From NCBI GenBank assembly GCA_000181795.3, contig CM012955.1:10563708-10627707 (forward strand): a stretch of DNA of 64,000 nucleotides, read 5' to 3'. Positions 26,663 to 39,085 of this stretch are shown here, piece by piece (the stretch's first letter is position 1; the number at the start of each line of letters is the position of its first letter). A model generated the notes under the pieces. That model saw nothing but the letters and a program-made list of their open reading frames with translations, was not told the origin of the DNA and did no database searches. Origin of the DNA: Trichinella spiralis. Lineage: Eukaryota; Nematoda; Enoplea; Trichinellida; Trichinellidae. The translations under genes and the position numbers were made by a program.

Positions 26663-29600
26663 TTTCAAACAACATCCAACAAAACATGGAACATTTCAAC
26701 AACTACACACCCAGCTTCGTTGGTGTCAAGCACTACAACAGTAAAACAGCCAAGCTTGAAACGAATGTCAATGTCGACAAACTAAAAATACAATATATGT
26801 ATGAACAGTGCATCTCGAACACTCCCAACTGACAAACAAACATAAATCCATTTAAAATAACATATAAACTACTGACAGTTCACCTCTTTCGGATAAATTG
26901 TAGGCAACTGATTTTCCTGATAACCAATTGCTTCGTACAGTTTCGCTTTTTCCTCTTTGGTCATTGCTTTTTCAAATTGAGTAGTTATGTCGGTCAGATC
27001 GTTTTGCTGTTCTTGCTTTTGATCACTATACCAAAAGCTCTTCACCCATGACACCCATCCACCTTGTTCTTCGATCAATTTCAAACCTCGACGACGTATC
27101 TAAATGGACAAACAAATAAATAAACAATTGCATGAATAAATTTCTGAACAAACGTCAATTTCTGCTGCCTGTCGAGCAATGTTCAGATTGAACAAATCCA
27201 ACTCCTTTTCGGCTAACTGTATGAAAAAAAGAAACAATTTATATATTCATACATACATACACAAATAAATAATATTCCCTTGAACATATTTTAAAACCAA
27301 AGTGTACCTGAATTTTTGCAACTTTCTCGACAGAAATATTTTTGTTCGTTAATTTTTCCACCCATGCAGCACGATATTCTTTCAACAATTCTCTGTGCTG
27401 TTTGATGTGCTTCCACGACCAATTTCTCGCTCGACGTTGCACCTCTGTCTCCATAATTGCATCAATTGCAAACTTCCACCTGCAAATATCTACACTGCAC
27501 ACCCACTGCGCACAAACATGAGCACCAACAACTAGCTTCTTGCCACGACAATCATCCAATTGGATAAATAATGAATATATCAATTCGCTGATTTAATAAA
27601 AAAAATCCCAGAACAAAAGAATTACACTACAACTTACCACTCTTTGGCGTGACCACGGTATGAAATGCCATAAGGACGAAATTTCCTATAGGTTGCATTC
27701 AAAGCAAATTGTTCTTGAGCTTCCAAAAATTCCAGTATACCTTGATACTGCAGACATTGGAAATTTTTAGTTAAAGATCAAAGAAATAATACACGAAGTG
27801 TAAAACTACTTGATATTTGTGAATATTCAATGTCAACTCATCTATTTCGATGGCTACAAAAAATTTCGGAACTGAAAAATTCGTTCCATCCGCTTCTGGT
27901 TTAGTATTCAACTTCAAATAAGCGCCAATGCTGATTGGTGCCAAAACTGAAGCATAACGAAAAAAACAGCAAAATGAAATGAATAAAATTCAGTTTTCTC
28001 GCATAATAAACAAAATTCATATACTGTAATAAAATTCTTCCGGAATGTATCCTTTTCTGGAAATTCCTTTCTTCATCGCCACCTACAAATGAAAAATAAA
28101 GCGTAAATTAAAAATTAATTAAAACTATTGCATTGATATCTTGCTTTCAATTGCTCTAAATCATCCAAATTGGACAACAATTGGCAATTCCAATTCCAGT
28201 AAATTGCAAATGACTTCATCTCAGTAGCCTAGAAAACAAAAAATTATCAATCATAATTTCTGCTCGTAACTAAAATAATGCTCTTTTGTTTCAAATGGTC
28301 ACTTTATAAATGATTTTCTTCAATTCTTTCAAAATACAAGGTTTCCAATCCTCGTCGGTAGTCTGCAACGAAGTAATAAATAGAAAACAACGAGAACAAC
28401 AAGAACAACAACAGAATAAATAATACTTGAAAGCAAAGCTGATGAAGCGTAAGACCAGCGGCAAAACGTCTTTCGACATTTGAAAAGCAATCCTCATATC
28501 GAATATGAATATTTCGTATGGTCACTTGCAAGTTTTTAATAACCTGAGACAGCATTCTTTCAGTAAACGTGTCTTCCTGAGGCACAGTAACTGCTACACA
28601 AATGAAATATTAATACAATGAAAATACAGTATGCATTTTTGAAACAACTAACCTTGCTTCTTCGCCAATTCGATGCGCATCAATTCGGCTAGTTTGGCAT
28701 CTATAGCCATTTTTTCTTCCTTCTCTGCATTGTATTTGATACCTGTGCACAGCGAATATCAATTTAGACAGAAATTAATAAGAATAAATAATATAATTAT
28801 TACCAACATTCGGAACGGCTAACAAGTACAAACCTTCGATCTCTGCAACTACTGGTTCGGTGTACAAATTTTGCCATGGTATTTTCAAAGCTAACTTCTC
28901 TTTAAAAAGTATCATCATCATTATTTATTGCAATAATGCACAGAATATCAAAAATTACCGAGAAATCCATACTTCATCTTCACGGACAGATTGAATTCAT
29001 CCTAAACAACAACAACATCATCACAAAATCAAATTAAAAAGCAATTTTAAAATTAAGCACCGCTTTTTCTCATCGCAAAATAATTAAAGTTTTAATAAAT
29101 TCATATTTTCATCTATAACAATTGTTTCGATACTGAAAACTTTTCAAACCACGCATGCAAGCTTCATAATTTACATGAAATTCAATTACATTAATTTCAA
29201 AAAAAAATTTAAACATCACTTTCAAGCTTTGAAACGAGTAACAATCTGCAATTATTCCATTGAATCCTGACCGAAAAGTTCGATTTAACAACACTTAATA
29301 ACAATTTCCAATTTCAGCTAATCAAATGAAGAGAACTTTACCAATAAAATAAAAATAACGATCTCATCATACACATTCACTCATCATAAATGCATGCCGA
29401 TAGCCAATAAATTACACAAAACTAGTAATTATTTTATAAAACATGAAAGCATTAATGTGCTTGAAAATTCATCTACGTTATTCAACTTAACGGAACATAA
29501 AATTTTCAAATAATACAATTAAATATATCACCGTATAACAAAGTACTATCATTTCAAAAGTCGTCATTTTACGCCATTGAAACAGAATTTTAAAAGTGCA

Positions 29601-30187
29601 TTAAAATTATATATATATATTTTTTTTTTATGTGTGTACATATAAATTATCATTGAAACTCTACTACTTTTGGATAATGAAAAACTGGGGCTGCATTTTA
29701 ATTAAACGAGCAACTGCTCCAAACTGGAAAACAAACAACAAGATAAACGTAATGTTTCAGCATGGAGAAAAAATAAAAAATTATAAATGCGCTTAAAGTT
29801 AGACACTAAAGTGAACAAATGTTTTAGAAAATGTTACAAATTTCCCAAACTTACTAATTCAGTCTGTTATTAATTCAAGACTATATTTACTAAACCAAAC
29901 AGCCAATATTCATAGATCAGAAGAATTCACTTCAACACCCACTTTTCACAATTGTAACTCATTTAAAATCAGCAGCATAACAAAAAGCAACCAAAAAAAA
30001 GTTAAAAACAAAATTAAGATCCATCACTGAATTCGTAACTCACCAAAGATGAAGCCTTCAATCTCAAATCGTTCAAAACAACGTTTCCACTCCAAATGGC
30101 AAAATTCATTTTCGATGCATCCAAATTTTCCACATACGCCCCGAGAAATCTGTTCAAAAGAGACGTGACAAAAGACTCGAAAACCAT
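13363..30187 (-). CDS. VPS13: VPS13-family bridge-like lipid transfer protein (VPS13A/C type)
   Basis: VPS13 proteins are long rod-shaped lipid channels at organelle contact sites. The gene has several dozen exons. Exon 1 (30044-30187) is 48 codons, [20 protein letters not shown], the canonical chorein N-terminus. The next exons follow human VPS13A/C closely: [39 protein letters not shown] (about 28480-28560), [19 protein letters not shown] (about 27400), [16 protein letters not shown] (about 26930). Middle exons carry repeats typical of the adaptor-binding region: [15 protein letters not shown] (about 19980) and [15 protein letters not shown] (about 18110). The C-terminus has [20 protein letters not shown] (about 14340-14410), [19 protein letters not shown] (about 14200), then the PH-like [15 protein letters not shown] (about 13870), a 28-codon exon starting [13 protein letters not shown] and a last exon ending [10 protein letters not shown] and TAA. 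Intron 1 (29002-30043) is unusually long. A serine/proline run near 22440-22490 is encoded by a microsatellite. Assignment to A rather than C is uncertain. Confidence 0.96.
29002..30043 (-). other. Long first intron of VPS13
   Basis: The first VPS13 exon ends with donor GTGAGT at 30043 and the next coding block ([13 protein letters not shown]) begins at about 29001, leaving a ~1.04-kb intron, roughly ten times the usual size here. It is AT-rich, includes an (AT)n/T run near 29610-29631 and has no recognisable gene. First introns of this size often hold enhancers; nothing specific can be shown. Confidence 0.7.
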
Positions 30188-32146
30188 GCTGCCGACAGTT
30201 CACTCAACGAAAGCTAAAACATGAAGCATTCGATTAACTTGCGAAGCGACTTCTTCCAACTAATGCGCACAATTTGCACGGCAGTTAAAAGATCTGCAGA
30301 CGACTTAAAAAAATCACAACAGACAAAAAGTAACCATATAAAAATGCGCATAAACTGTGAAACAAATCAGCGATTAAGTAAACATCAAAAAATAATAAAA
30401 ATATATCTGCTTTATTGAAATGAAACTGCTTGATTTTGAAAAATATTGTTTAAATCGGTAAACAAGAAAGAACGGTTGCTGAAATGCAAGACCGGTACTT
30501 TTGATACTAATAATGATGCAAAAATATCTAATCATGAAACATAATACAATCGAAAAATCGCACATGCTGCAAAGAGCAGCAAATAATCACGTGACAAGCA
30601 GAAACACAACCGACAATACAATGAACAACGCAACTGCGGAGCAACGTAAAAGTAATTGTACAGTACATTGATCGATATGAATTAACAAATACTTTAATTA
30701 AATAATGCACAGAGAACTTATTTATTTTAAAATATAAAATTAAACGTTTAAGAATAGTGATCTAAAAGTTACGTTAAATCAAATTTTAATCAAATCGTTG
30801 CTGCTCATTTGAAGGTAGATTTAGAGTACTGTATCACAGTGAAAAATAAGATATCCTTCTCTATTTTTGTATCAATGTCAAGTTTTTTTTTGCTGTATAT
30901 GGTAATACAATAGCATTCTGCTGTATTATATCAGAAATGCATTTTTACACATTTGTATTATATTTTTCAATTTTGAAATAGACAACTTTTTGATTAAAAT
31001 AATTTACAAAACTGCCTATTCCATTTTCATTTACAATAAACAGTGTATTACTGCAGAGTTTTTTTTTCATTTATATTTATAAGATAAATAAAACAATTTA
31101 TTTATCAATTTTTCACATTATTATTATATATAATTAATGATTATAATAATAAGTAGAATAAATTTAAAACAAATTACTGATAACGCTTGCAAACGTATTA
31201 CTTAATTCAAAACAATAATTTAGAAGATTAACAGACTAAAGGCGCACAAAAAATAAAAGTTACCCAACTTCATTCGGATAGAAAAATCACTTTGTATCAG
31301 AAAACTGCACAAAATTTTTAAACTACATTGATCATTTCTCTGAAATACAATTAAAATACCAATCAAAAACAATAAAACAAAATGTACAATAAACTAATTT
31401 ACCTAATGAATGAAAATTATCTACTTTAGATAATTATAAATGACTAAAAGCATACTCAAAACTGTATGAGATGAATGCTAAACACAAAAATGGAAGCTGT
31501 AACACGAAACAAAAAGTATTGTTTGAGAAAATTCATGCTTTCTATCTTACCAAAACTGTATCAACGCTATAAAAGCACGAAAATGAGAACTGAAAACAAT
31601 AGCATATATTTTACGCCACATAGGTACTTCAAACAATTCAAGAATGTATGAATGCCGTTATGATATATAACCAACACGCCAAAATCGCTGAACTTTCATA
31701 ATAAACATAATTCAACTGCACTATTGATACAGTAAACAAAATAATACAAGTACAAATTCAACGAAGCCCATGTCAGTTACATTTAAATGAAGGCTGTTGA
31801 TTAATAAATAGCAATAATCCCGGCAAAATTTTGCGGGAACTTTGAAGTTAGCTAATTTAAATTTCGAATTAAAAGTTTACTTAACGACACTATTACTGCT
31901 GATGATATTTTTAGAAATGCAATGCTAAAATTCGCAATCAGCAAGTTATTTACTATTTCTGATTAAAATATAAATGTAAAATGCACCCCAGTAAATGAAT
32001 AACAATTTGGTTAAATAAAATTAACTAAAAATAGTTATTTAACAAGAAATTATTTAACAGCAATTTGGCAAACACGTCCGAAAAATTGTCGACTATAATT
32101 TTGTTTCTCATGCGTAGTTAGAATTTAAAAGCAAAATCATTGTTGT
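30188..32146. other. AT-rich intergenic region upstream of VPS13
   Basis: On the minus strand an acceptor-like TGTTTTAG precedes CTTTCGTTGAG about 27 bp before the VPS13 ATG and may be a spliced-leader acceptor. The remaining ~1.9 kb is very AT-rich, with stops in all frames and no recognised motif or repeat. Confidence 0.55.
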
Positions 32147-32632
32147 CCAAGTGATAAAATCAAACCCGAGAAATTTACAGCTGAGGTCTTTTGTTTCATG
32201 TATTTTCTCAATGTCTTCAAAACGAAAATGTCAAATTTTAATATTCAAATCATGAAAGAAAAGTGACCGATTCGTTTTCATCCCAGTTCTGGTATGGGAG
32301 TACTGAGATCTGCTTGTATTAACACAGAGCTGTTAGGAATAGTGGCAACCGGTCAGTTCACCGGATGTCATCGCATCAGAACTTCGCCCCGTTAACACAG
32401 GCGGTAGCTCGTTTTGCGTACTTCTAACTAGTGCATGCTGTGTATTGATTTTTCTTTGGACTGCGGTATTTCACCTCGAGTAGGTCGATCATTGCCACAG
32501 CATTTGATCATTAGATCAACACTGGCAATTAATCGCTATCACATTTTTCATCCGTCATCGGGATTCGAACTCGAGTCTTTTGAACTACAAGCTACAAGAC
32601 TTGCAGTTGTGCCATCCGCCGCCCAAGTGATA
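32147..32632 (-). mobile_element. tRNA-derived SINE with 10-bp target-site duplication
   Basis: The direct repeat CCAAGTGATA stands at 32147-32156 and again at 32623-32632 and brackets a 466-bp segment that is richer in GC than its surroundings. Read on the minus strand, the segment starts right at the repeat with GCGGCGGATGGCACAACTGC, whose TGGCACAAC fits the pol III box A. About 44 bp later comes GAGTTCGAATCCC, a good box B. A ~380-bp unrelated body follows and the 3' end is AT-rich. Box A/B spacing, the position of the head next to the duplication and the perfect 10-bp repeat together support a tRNA-derived SINE inserted by LINE machinery. The perfect duplication suggests a fairly recent insertion. 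The parent tRNA is not clear. Confidence 0.75.
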
Positions 32633-33582
32633 TTTTGATTATTTTCTATATATACTTTTTACAGCTACTTTTATTTATTTATATTGCTTGTAATCTTTTT
32701 TTATTTCAAATTTGATTGTCAATAATTATTGTCCACAAACGTACTTTTCCGCTCATTCTTTGTAAATATTCATTTTTATTTTAAAATTAAAAGCGTTTCA
32801 CATTTTATTACTTTTTGCAGTTTTATATTTTGCGTTAAATAGCGTTTTATGGTTCAGATTATTTATTTATTATGCTACAATTTACTTATTAAAAAGTCTG
32901 TTTTGATTATAATGAAGTTGTTGCTATGATTGTTTCATTGTTATCCTGCTGCACAGTGCTGATTAGTGGTTTAGCTGGATGGAGAATATTTATTTACAAA
33001 GTGGGACATTTCATATTAATTAATTATTTTACTGAACTTATATTTAAACCAGTTACTGTGAGAAATGAATTTAAATAAAAAACATGCAACTTAGCATTTT
33101 TTTGCTTTTACAGTATTCATACTTACATTTCTTTTAAAAACTCATTTATCTCGTTTTGTCATTGAGTGTTAGAATTGTTCTATACTTGATTTTAATGTAT
33201 TTATTTATTTATTTATTTAAATATTATTTATATATTTCTGTGAAATTTTTTTAGTTGTGCATTATTATGTTTACTGATCCACACAAATAAGTAGGCTTTA
33301 TGAACGTTGTTTTTTTTATTGTTTAGGCTTATAATTTTTTGTACTTTTCGAGCTTTTATATACTGTTTAGTAACATTAACAAAAAATCCTGGCCCCAGTC
33401 GATGGTGTTTGTGGTCCGCTTGTAAGAGCGTAGTTGTTTTTTCGTTGAAGCATGTTTTTATTTTTTTTCGATGACGCTTAATTTTCATTTATTAGATTAT
33501 CATTGCAGTTGTTTTGTCACTTTATATTTGATTTGATTGAATTTTTTAGAATTCGAAATATTTTTAATTGATTATTTTAGAT
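32633..33582. other. Intergenic region upstream of NSE4
   Basis: AT-rich, with a TTTA tetranucleotide run at about 33196-33220. An 86-codon minus-strand frame at 33228-33488 shows no family resemblance and was not accepted. A T-rich acceptor (GATTATTTTAG) ends two bases before the NSE4 start codon at 33583. Confidence 0.6.
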
Positions 33583-35494
33583 ATGTCAACGAACAAGAAA
33601 GAATCGACAGATAATCGTAGAACTGTGTCGTCATCGACAAGAACTGAAGAATTGAAAAATTTAAGATTGACTTATTTAGAATTATTAAATGAAGCTGAGG
33701 GTGCGTAATTTTTTTCTTATTCAATTTCTATTTTGTTTGATGTATTTTAAATTGCAAGTGTGCAAATTATCCAGTTAAATAATGTTAATTTAGAGTTGAA
33801 AGATAACTTGGAAATTGTTTCTTATGACAGAATGCAGTCAGCTCTCCAATCGAGTAAAGAATTGTACGAAAGAGGTTTGTACTAAATTTGAATTAATTTT
33901 ACGCGTAAATAATATACGGACAGTATTAAAATTCCACTGGTGCAATTTAATGGTAATTTTTTTTATTGAACGTTAAATTTGACGATTCTACCACTTGCTA
34001 TACAAATGTTATGCAGATTCACAATAATAGAATTATTGTTTTGTTAGGAAGAAATAAAACTGCTGCTTTTATTGAAGATATTTTGAACGATAAAATTGTG
34101 TTTTTTCGTTGATTTTTTTGATATTTTGATTTTGCAGAGCCCGGTGGGATACTGTAGTGCATTTCCCGATCGGTATAAAATTATGTTTTTAGTGAAAGTT
34201 TTAAATGTGTAGTTTGATAATGAACTTTGATCACGTTGCAACCGCTGTAGTTGATCATAACTGTTCGATGCAGTACAATTATTGCTTGTAATTTTTGACA
34301 AATAGCGCATTATGTTATTTTCACAGAAATTTATTTGGAGAGAACAAATGCATTTTACTAAATTGAAATATTTAGCAACACAAAATGGTGGTATTTTGGA
34401 ACAGCTTTTCGACGTTGAATTGATAAGCTTGTTTTCAAAATTGCTGCTCGAGAGAAGTTGCCGTGTTGCTTCAGACTTTATGAATTTGTCGAATTTTGCA
34501 CAGAAGCAGGTAGAGATCTTTTCATCAAAATCAGAGTGCTTCACTAACTGTTTTATGTTATCAGATTGAATACAATAGCAGCATTTGTCCAGGTAATGAA
34601 ACCGTTAGGAAACAGTGGCAAAAATTGGGTCGACATCGATTTTCGCAGTTATGCATCCCATTGAATCATGCAATAAGGTAACTGAAATTTATTATTGCTA
34701 TTATTATTTTGTTTTCGATTTAATACAATAATTAAATGTGTATTCTGTTTGTTATTTTAGTTCTTCAGAAAATAAAATTCAGGAGACGTCGGCGAAATCA
34801 CAATCTCGAAAAAGAGTTGTCCAGTCGGTGTCTCAAGATGAATCGTTAACTACTGTTGACAGTTTTCACGTGGTTCGTTTAAATTATTATCAAATTGATT
34901 TAAACTGCAATGATTTAAATTATAGTCGAAACAAGTTCAAACTAAGGATGATAGTGACGCAAGTATATTATGTGACTTCGTGTATCGAGAATTTCGAAGA
35001 GCCTGCAAGAAGAGAAATGTTGACCGATTGGACGTTTCTGAATTTGTTTGTGATCCGAACAGTTTCGACAAAACTGTCAGAAATATGTTCTACCTATCAT
35101 TTCTAATAAATGTAACTATTTATTTTGTTGTTTGTATTGTTGTTCTTTTTAAATTGTTGCTTTAGGATGATATATTGGTTTTGCGAATGACGGATGAAAT
35201 ACATGCGGACCTTAGTATCCTTCTTCTTTTCATTATTATGTGTTAACCGAGATATTCATTCAATTTAATTTCATAATTTTTAGTGCTGCACTCGACAGCA
35301 GAAGATATTCCAAATGTGGACGTAAAGTACTGTACGCAGGTGCTGATGATGAGCAAACAAAATTGGCAGGCAATATAATACTACTATCTTATTCATAGAC
35401 GAAAAAGTTGTTGTATCTGTTAATTTTTGTATAGGAAGTTATCAAAGCGTTCAATATAACGACTGCACTTATCGGACCATTTCCTGATATTTAA
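33583..35494 (+). CDS. NSMCE4: SMC5/6 complex subunit NSE4 (kleisin)
   Basis: NSE4 is the kleisin that bridges the SMC5/6 heads in DNA repair and replication. Exon 1 (33583-33700) and exon 2 (33794-33874) join in frame: a basic N-terminus, then LRLTYLELLNEAE and LKDNLEIVSYDRMQSALQSS. The middle includes WQKLGRHRFSQLCIPLNHAI (about 34615-34675), in the place of the W..LG helix of the family, and a basic linker SQSRKRVVQSV. The C-terminal domain is the best match: SEFVCDPNSFDKTVRNMFYL and SFLIN (35031-35113), DDILVLRMTDEIHADL (from 35166), and NWQEVIKAFNITTALIGP before TAA at 35494, like human WKNIVAAFEIS. One intron starts with GC instead of GT at about 35371. The exons between 33875 and 34370 are not certain. 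AATAAA follows at 35619-35624. Confidence 0.85.
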
Positions 35495-36770
35495 TATTTC
35501 TTCACAGTGTTACGGTACTGTACATTATTATACGATGAAAGAAGACAGAAGCCGTTCCAAGACAATACTACTGTTTCTGATTTCTGATCAAATGTTTAAT
35601 ATTGCATAGCTGCATAAAAATAAAATTCATTTCTAATTTCAATTTTGAAAGTGCAGATTCAAATAAGAATTAAGATAATAAAACAATTCAGATATAACAT
35701 AACTTTTATTATCAGTAAAGAAACTGAATTCGTATTTCAAATACTTTTACGTAAAATGTATTAATATCAAATACGGAAACTATTCATTCATACGGCACAA
35801 GGTATATTCAACACATAAACTCAGAATACAGTATGCATTGCAGTGCGGTGAGCCAACGAGAATTGCTAGAGAGCTCAGATTATGCATAAAAATGTCATAA
35901 AGGGCATCCGCTAGACGTCAGACAATGTGCACTGAAACACGGAACTTCAAGGTTCAACCAGAGCTTCAAGGACTAAACCACCACTGCTTCGTCATGCATT
36001 AATTGCATAGATTAGCGCTGTTTTTTCCGCAGAATCTTTTGCACGATGAGCATAGCGCAAACATTTTCCTGAAAAAATAGTATCCCGTTTAATATTTAAT
36101 TAATGAAAAATAGTACACTGAAGCCATTACGAGTAGTAACCATGGCCAAAATGTTTGAATGTTATTTCATTTGTAGTTGATCAGATCATTTGTGAGTTGA
36201 AGAAAATTACAGCAGATTGTCGTCTGAATCAAAAGTATTATCGCTTTAAAAATTTCAACCAGCCAGGGATATCAGAAAATATAAAAACTGGCCATTTAAG
36301 CAATGAAAGAACCACTTCACTTAAATCATGGCGTTGTTAAGAACAAAATAAAAAAACCCATTTATAAAAAACACTTTCTATTTCTATCTATTATATTTTT
36401 ATTTATTTATTTATGAGAGCAGTACAATTGGTCAATTCAGCATTGCGTAACCATAAATTAGTCGCAAAGAAACCTGCTACCGAAAGATACCACATACCGG
36501 AGAAGCAAGAAAGATATAAAAAGCATCAACAAATTAAAGAACTGATAAACGTAATAAAAAACATCATTTCTAATCTTCATAGCTAAGATAATGAATGCAT
36601 TCTTGTCAATGTTAGGTAACAGTTCTGAGCTTTCTGTATCCTAAATCCTAAATAATAAACAGAACTGCAGCGCCTAAAACTATTTAGGCAACCTTTCAAT
36701 GAACACCTTTGACATACTGTAACCTAATTAATGTTAAGATACATTAAGAGAAAGAAAAACATTCTAAAAT
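35495..36770. other. Intergenic region between NSE4 and the zinc-finger repeats
   Basis: Contains the NSE4 3' UTR with AATAAA at 35619-35624. The rest, including the less AT-rich patch at about 35860-36050, shows no protein family, tRNA or repeat I recognise. A TTTA run lies at about 36397-36412. Confidence 0.55.
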
Positions 36771-38010
36771 TCCTTACTGGTCAACGAATCAAACTTTTTT
36801 TCACTCCAGCTGTGTTTAGCAGGTAATGGGCTGACAACTAAGTGTGCTCTCTCTATCGTCAACGCACCATGGACGACGAACATTTGCCTGTTCGCCCATC
36901 ATCGACTGCAACGCAACGATATGCACCACACTTGTCATCACCGTGGCAAAAAATTACCAGTCATACCATCCTTAGTGTAAAAATTTTAATTTAATATATT
37001 TTCATAAGTCTCTGAATTATTTCTATAAATTTATAATATTTTATTAACTTCAATGATCTATTTTCACATGATAATACTTGACTGACAGAAAACAACTTGT
37101 TGCTATAATGTATTATGTCCTGTGATGATGATTGCTACGGAAATGTAATTTTAGAACCAGTAAAACATTTACTTTGATAATTTACCCTTCGTTTGTGAAA
37201 TATGTGGAAAACGTTCAAGAACAGTGGCGCAAAATCTAATCCCACGGGACATAACAGCTCAGAGAGACCGCACGTTTGGCTTGAACCTGCTTGAAGCCAT
37301 TTCTTTGGTCATCATCATTGATAGCCCATCTTAATTTGCATGCAAACAACGACAGACTATCACCGAAAACAGCAAAATAGGAAAACGGTATAATAAATAT
37401 TGGAACTTATGTTTCAAAAATTCAACTGCTTTTTCAGGGTGAAATAAATCATTTTGGAAAATAGAGCAAAGCTGATCAGCGCGTTACCAATTAAAAGTTA
37501 TACGTGTATGGAAAATTATCAAGGATATTCTGAGAACATTTCGTGTAGTATCATGTAAAACGGGCATGCAAACCAAACTGCACATGTTCCTGAATTATTC
37601 CTAAACAACACTCAAGCAAAAATTGATGAACTGATGGTGAACAATCGGCAGCTGCAATTACTCTCGTAGCAATTCGTGTTATGTGAAATGTATTGCTCGT
37701 TAAAATGTGCGATATTTTTTAATGGTATTAAAAAATAAAATTTGGAGACTATGAAAGAATGAATCAATGCATTCCTGTATTTTTATGAAAATTAAGTACA
37801 GCATTGTGTTTTAAATAAAAAGTACAGTAAGTCAATTGTAAATTTAGCTTTTAAAAATTTTTCTAAATTTTCCTTTGGAATTATTTTCCTCAGCATATTC
37901 ATTTTCCTTTGATATATGCTTTTCAAAGAGTATAAACTAAAAGTAACAATTCTGATATCACAAATAATATTTGCTACATTTAATCTGTTCCTGTGTATCA
38001 TTTAGTAAGA
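36771..38010 (+). pseudogene. Decayed tandem copy of the C2H2 zinc-finger gene
   Basis: This ~1.24-kb stretch aligns end to end with 38270-39540, from the TTACTGGTCAA words upstream, through coding blocks and introns, to the shared downstream block TAAAAGTAACAATTCTGATA. The finger-2 region survives as GAAATATGTGGAAAACGTTC (about 37197) against AAGTATGTGGAAAGCAGTTC in the intact copy. Substitutions and small length changes break the frame: the reading frame shifts after the second cysteine so that the histidines are lost, and the finger-3 block is replaced by a non-finger sequence. The start codon region (CACCATGGACGACG at about 36867) no longer fits the intact N-terminus. I judge it a dead duplicate of a host gene. 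Confidence 0.72.
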
Positions 38011-38228
38011 AGGGGCAGCTGGAACAAAACAGTATATCGCAAACATTAGGCAAATTACCAAAAAGAAATTTTTTCTGTGAAAAACAAAGTAAATTAGCAA
38101 TCTTAGATCACAAATTACAGACATTCATGAATTTATCGTCCTCAAATATGACATCAAGAAATTATTCAATAAAAAGCTACCGTAACCTAACAGCCTTAAA
38201 AGGACGTGCAGGCAAATGTAACCAATTT

Positions 38229-38292
38229 TTGATTGGTCAACTGCCAACTGTTTTTTATTGGTCAAATGTTTCTTATTGGTCAATTGTTTTAC
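38229..38292 (+). promoter_or_regulatory. Triple ATTGG (inverted CCAAT) cluster before the zinc-finger gene
   Basis: ATTGGTCAA occurs three times, with ATTGG at 38232-38236, 38257-38261 and 38275-38279, and a direct CCAAT word sits at about 38222. They lie 140-190 bp before the zinc-finger ATG. NF-Y binds CCAAT boxes, so this is a plausible proximal promoter. The decayed copy upstream keeps only one degraded counterpart (ACTGGTCAA, about 36778). Confidence 0.5.
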
Positions 38293-38347
38293 AGTGGTCT
38301 TTAATTTACTTTTTAGTCTAGTTGTGATCAGCGGTGGTGAGCTGACG

Positions 38348-38400
38348 ACTAACTTTGCTCTCTCCCTCTCTCTCTCTCTCCCTCTCTCTGTCTCTCTTTT
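38348..38400 (+). repeat. CT-rich tract in the zinc-finger gene 5' region
   Basis: A run of CTCTCTCCCTCTCTCT type directly before the start codon at 38420. It lies between the CCAAT cluster and the ATG and could belong to the 5' UTR or act as the pyrimidine tract of a splice acceptor. The decayed copy has only a short CTCTCTCT remnant here. Confidence 0.7.
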
Positions 38401-38419
38401 TCCGCCTCATCAAAGCAAT

Positions 38420-39085
38420 ATGAGTAGAAAATACCATCTCAGCCCATCATCGAAACCAATGCAACGAACAATGTTCACTTGCTCCGTCTGTAAAAAACAA
38501 TTTACCAGTCATGCCAACCTTAGAGTAAGAGTTTTGATTTTATATTTCTATAAGCCTCTGAAATATTTCTATAAATTTATAACATTATATGAACTTCAAT
38601 AATTTATAAATTTTCACATGATAATAGTTGATTGACAGAAAATAAGTTGTTGCTACAATGTATTGTGTCCTGTGATGATGATAATTCTGAAAAAAATAAT
38701 TTTAGGATCATCTGAATATTCATAATAACAGGCGACCATTTATCTGTAAAGTATGTGGAAAGCAGTTCAACAACAGTGGCGCGAAGTCGAATCACATGCG
38801 ACTTCATGACCCGGAAAAAATATTTCTGTGTAAGATCTGCCTCAAGTCATTTCGTTGGACATCATCATTGAAAGCGCATCTTGATTCGCACATAAAGAAC
38901 AATGGACTGGCACCGGATATTGTAAAGTGTAATAAGTATTTGAATTTCTGTCTTGAAAATTTTAATTGTTCATTCAGGCTCATGCCATTTTGAAGAAAGA
39001 AGTAGCCCGACACCGCAAAAGAGAGCCAGCAAAACCCATCTGCGTGCAAACGGCTCAAAGTAACGCCGGTGTGGACAATCATTAA
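38420..39085 (+). CDS. Small three-finger C2H2 zinc-finger protein
   Basis: Three exons, 38420-38524, 38706-38921 and 38978-39085, all phase 0, join to 142 aa. Three C2H2 fingers follow one another: CSVCKKQFTSHANLR with DHLNIH (split by intron 1), CKVCGKQFNNSGAKSNHMR with LH, and CKICLKSFRWTSSLKAHLDS with H. Linkers such as HNNRRPF and HDPEKIF are near the standard TGEKP type. A basic tail (KKEVARHRKREPAKP) follows. Three fingers are enough for sequence-specific DNA binding, so a nuclear transcription factor role is likely; no regulatory domain is seen. AATAAA lies at 39269-39274. No named orthologue was recognised. The gene was duplicated in tandem and this is the copy that stayed open. Confidence 0.88.

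Noticed and set aside
34044-34544. 166-codon minus-strand open frame
   Set aside because: It lies antisense to NSE4 exons, is low in complexity (Ser, Lys, Asn) and shows no family resemblance; the plus strand carries the NSE4 signal.
35860-36050. Less AT-rich patch with GGTTCAACC, like a pol III box B
   Set aside because: No box A upstream at the right distance and no flanking duplication.
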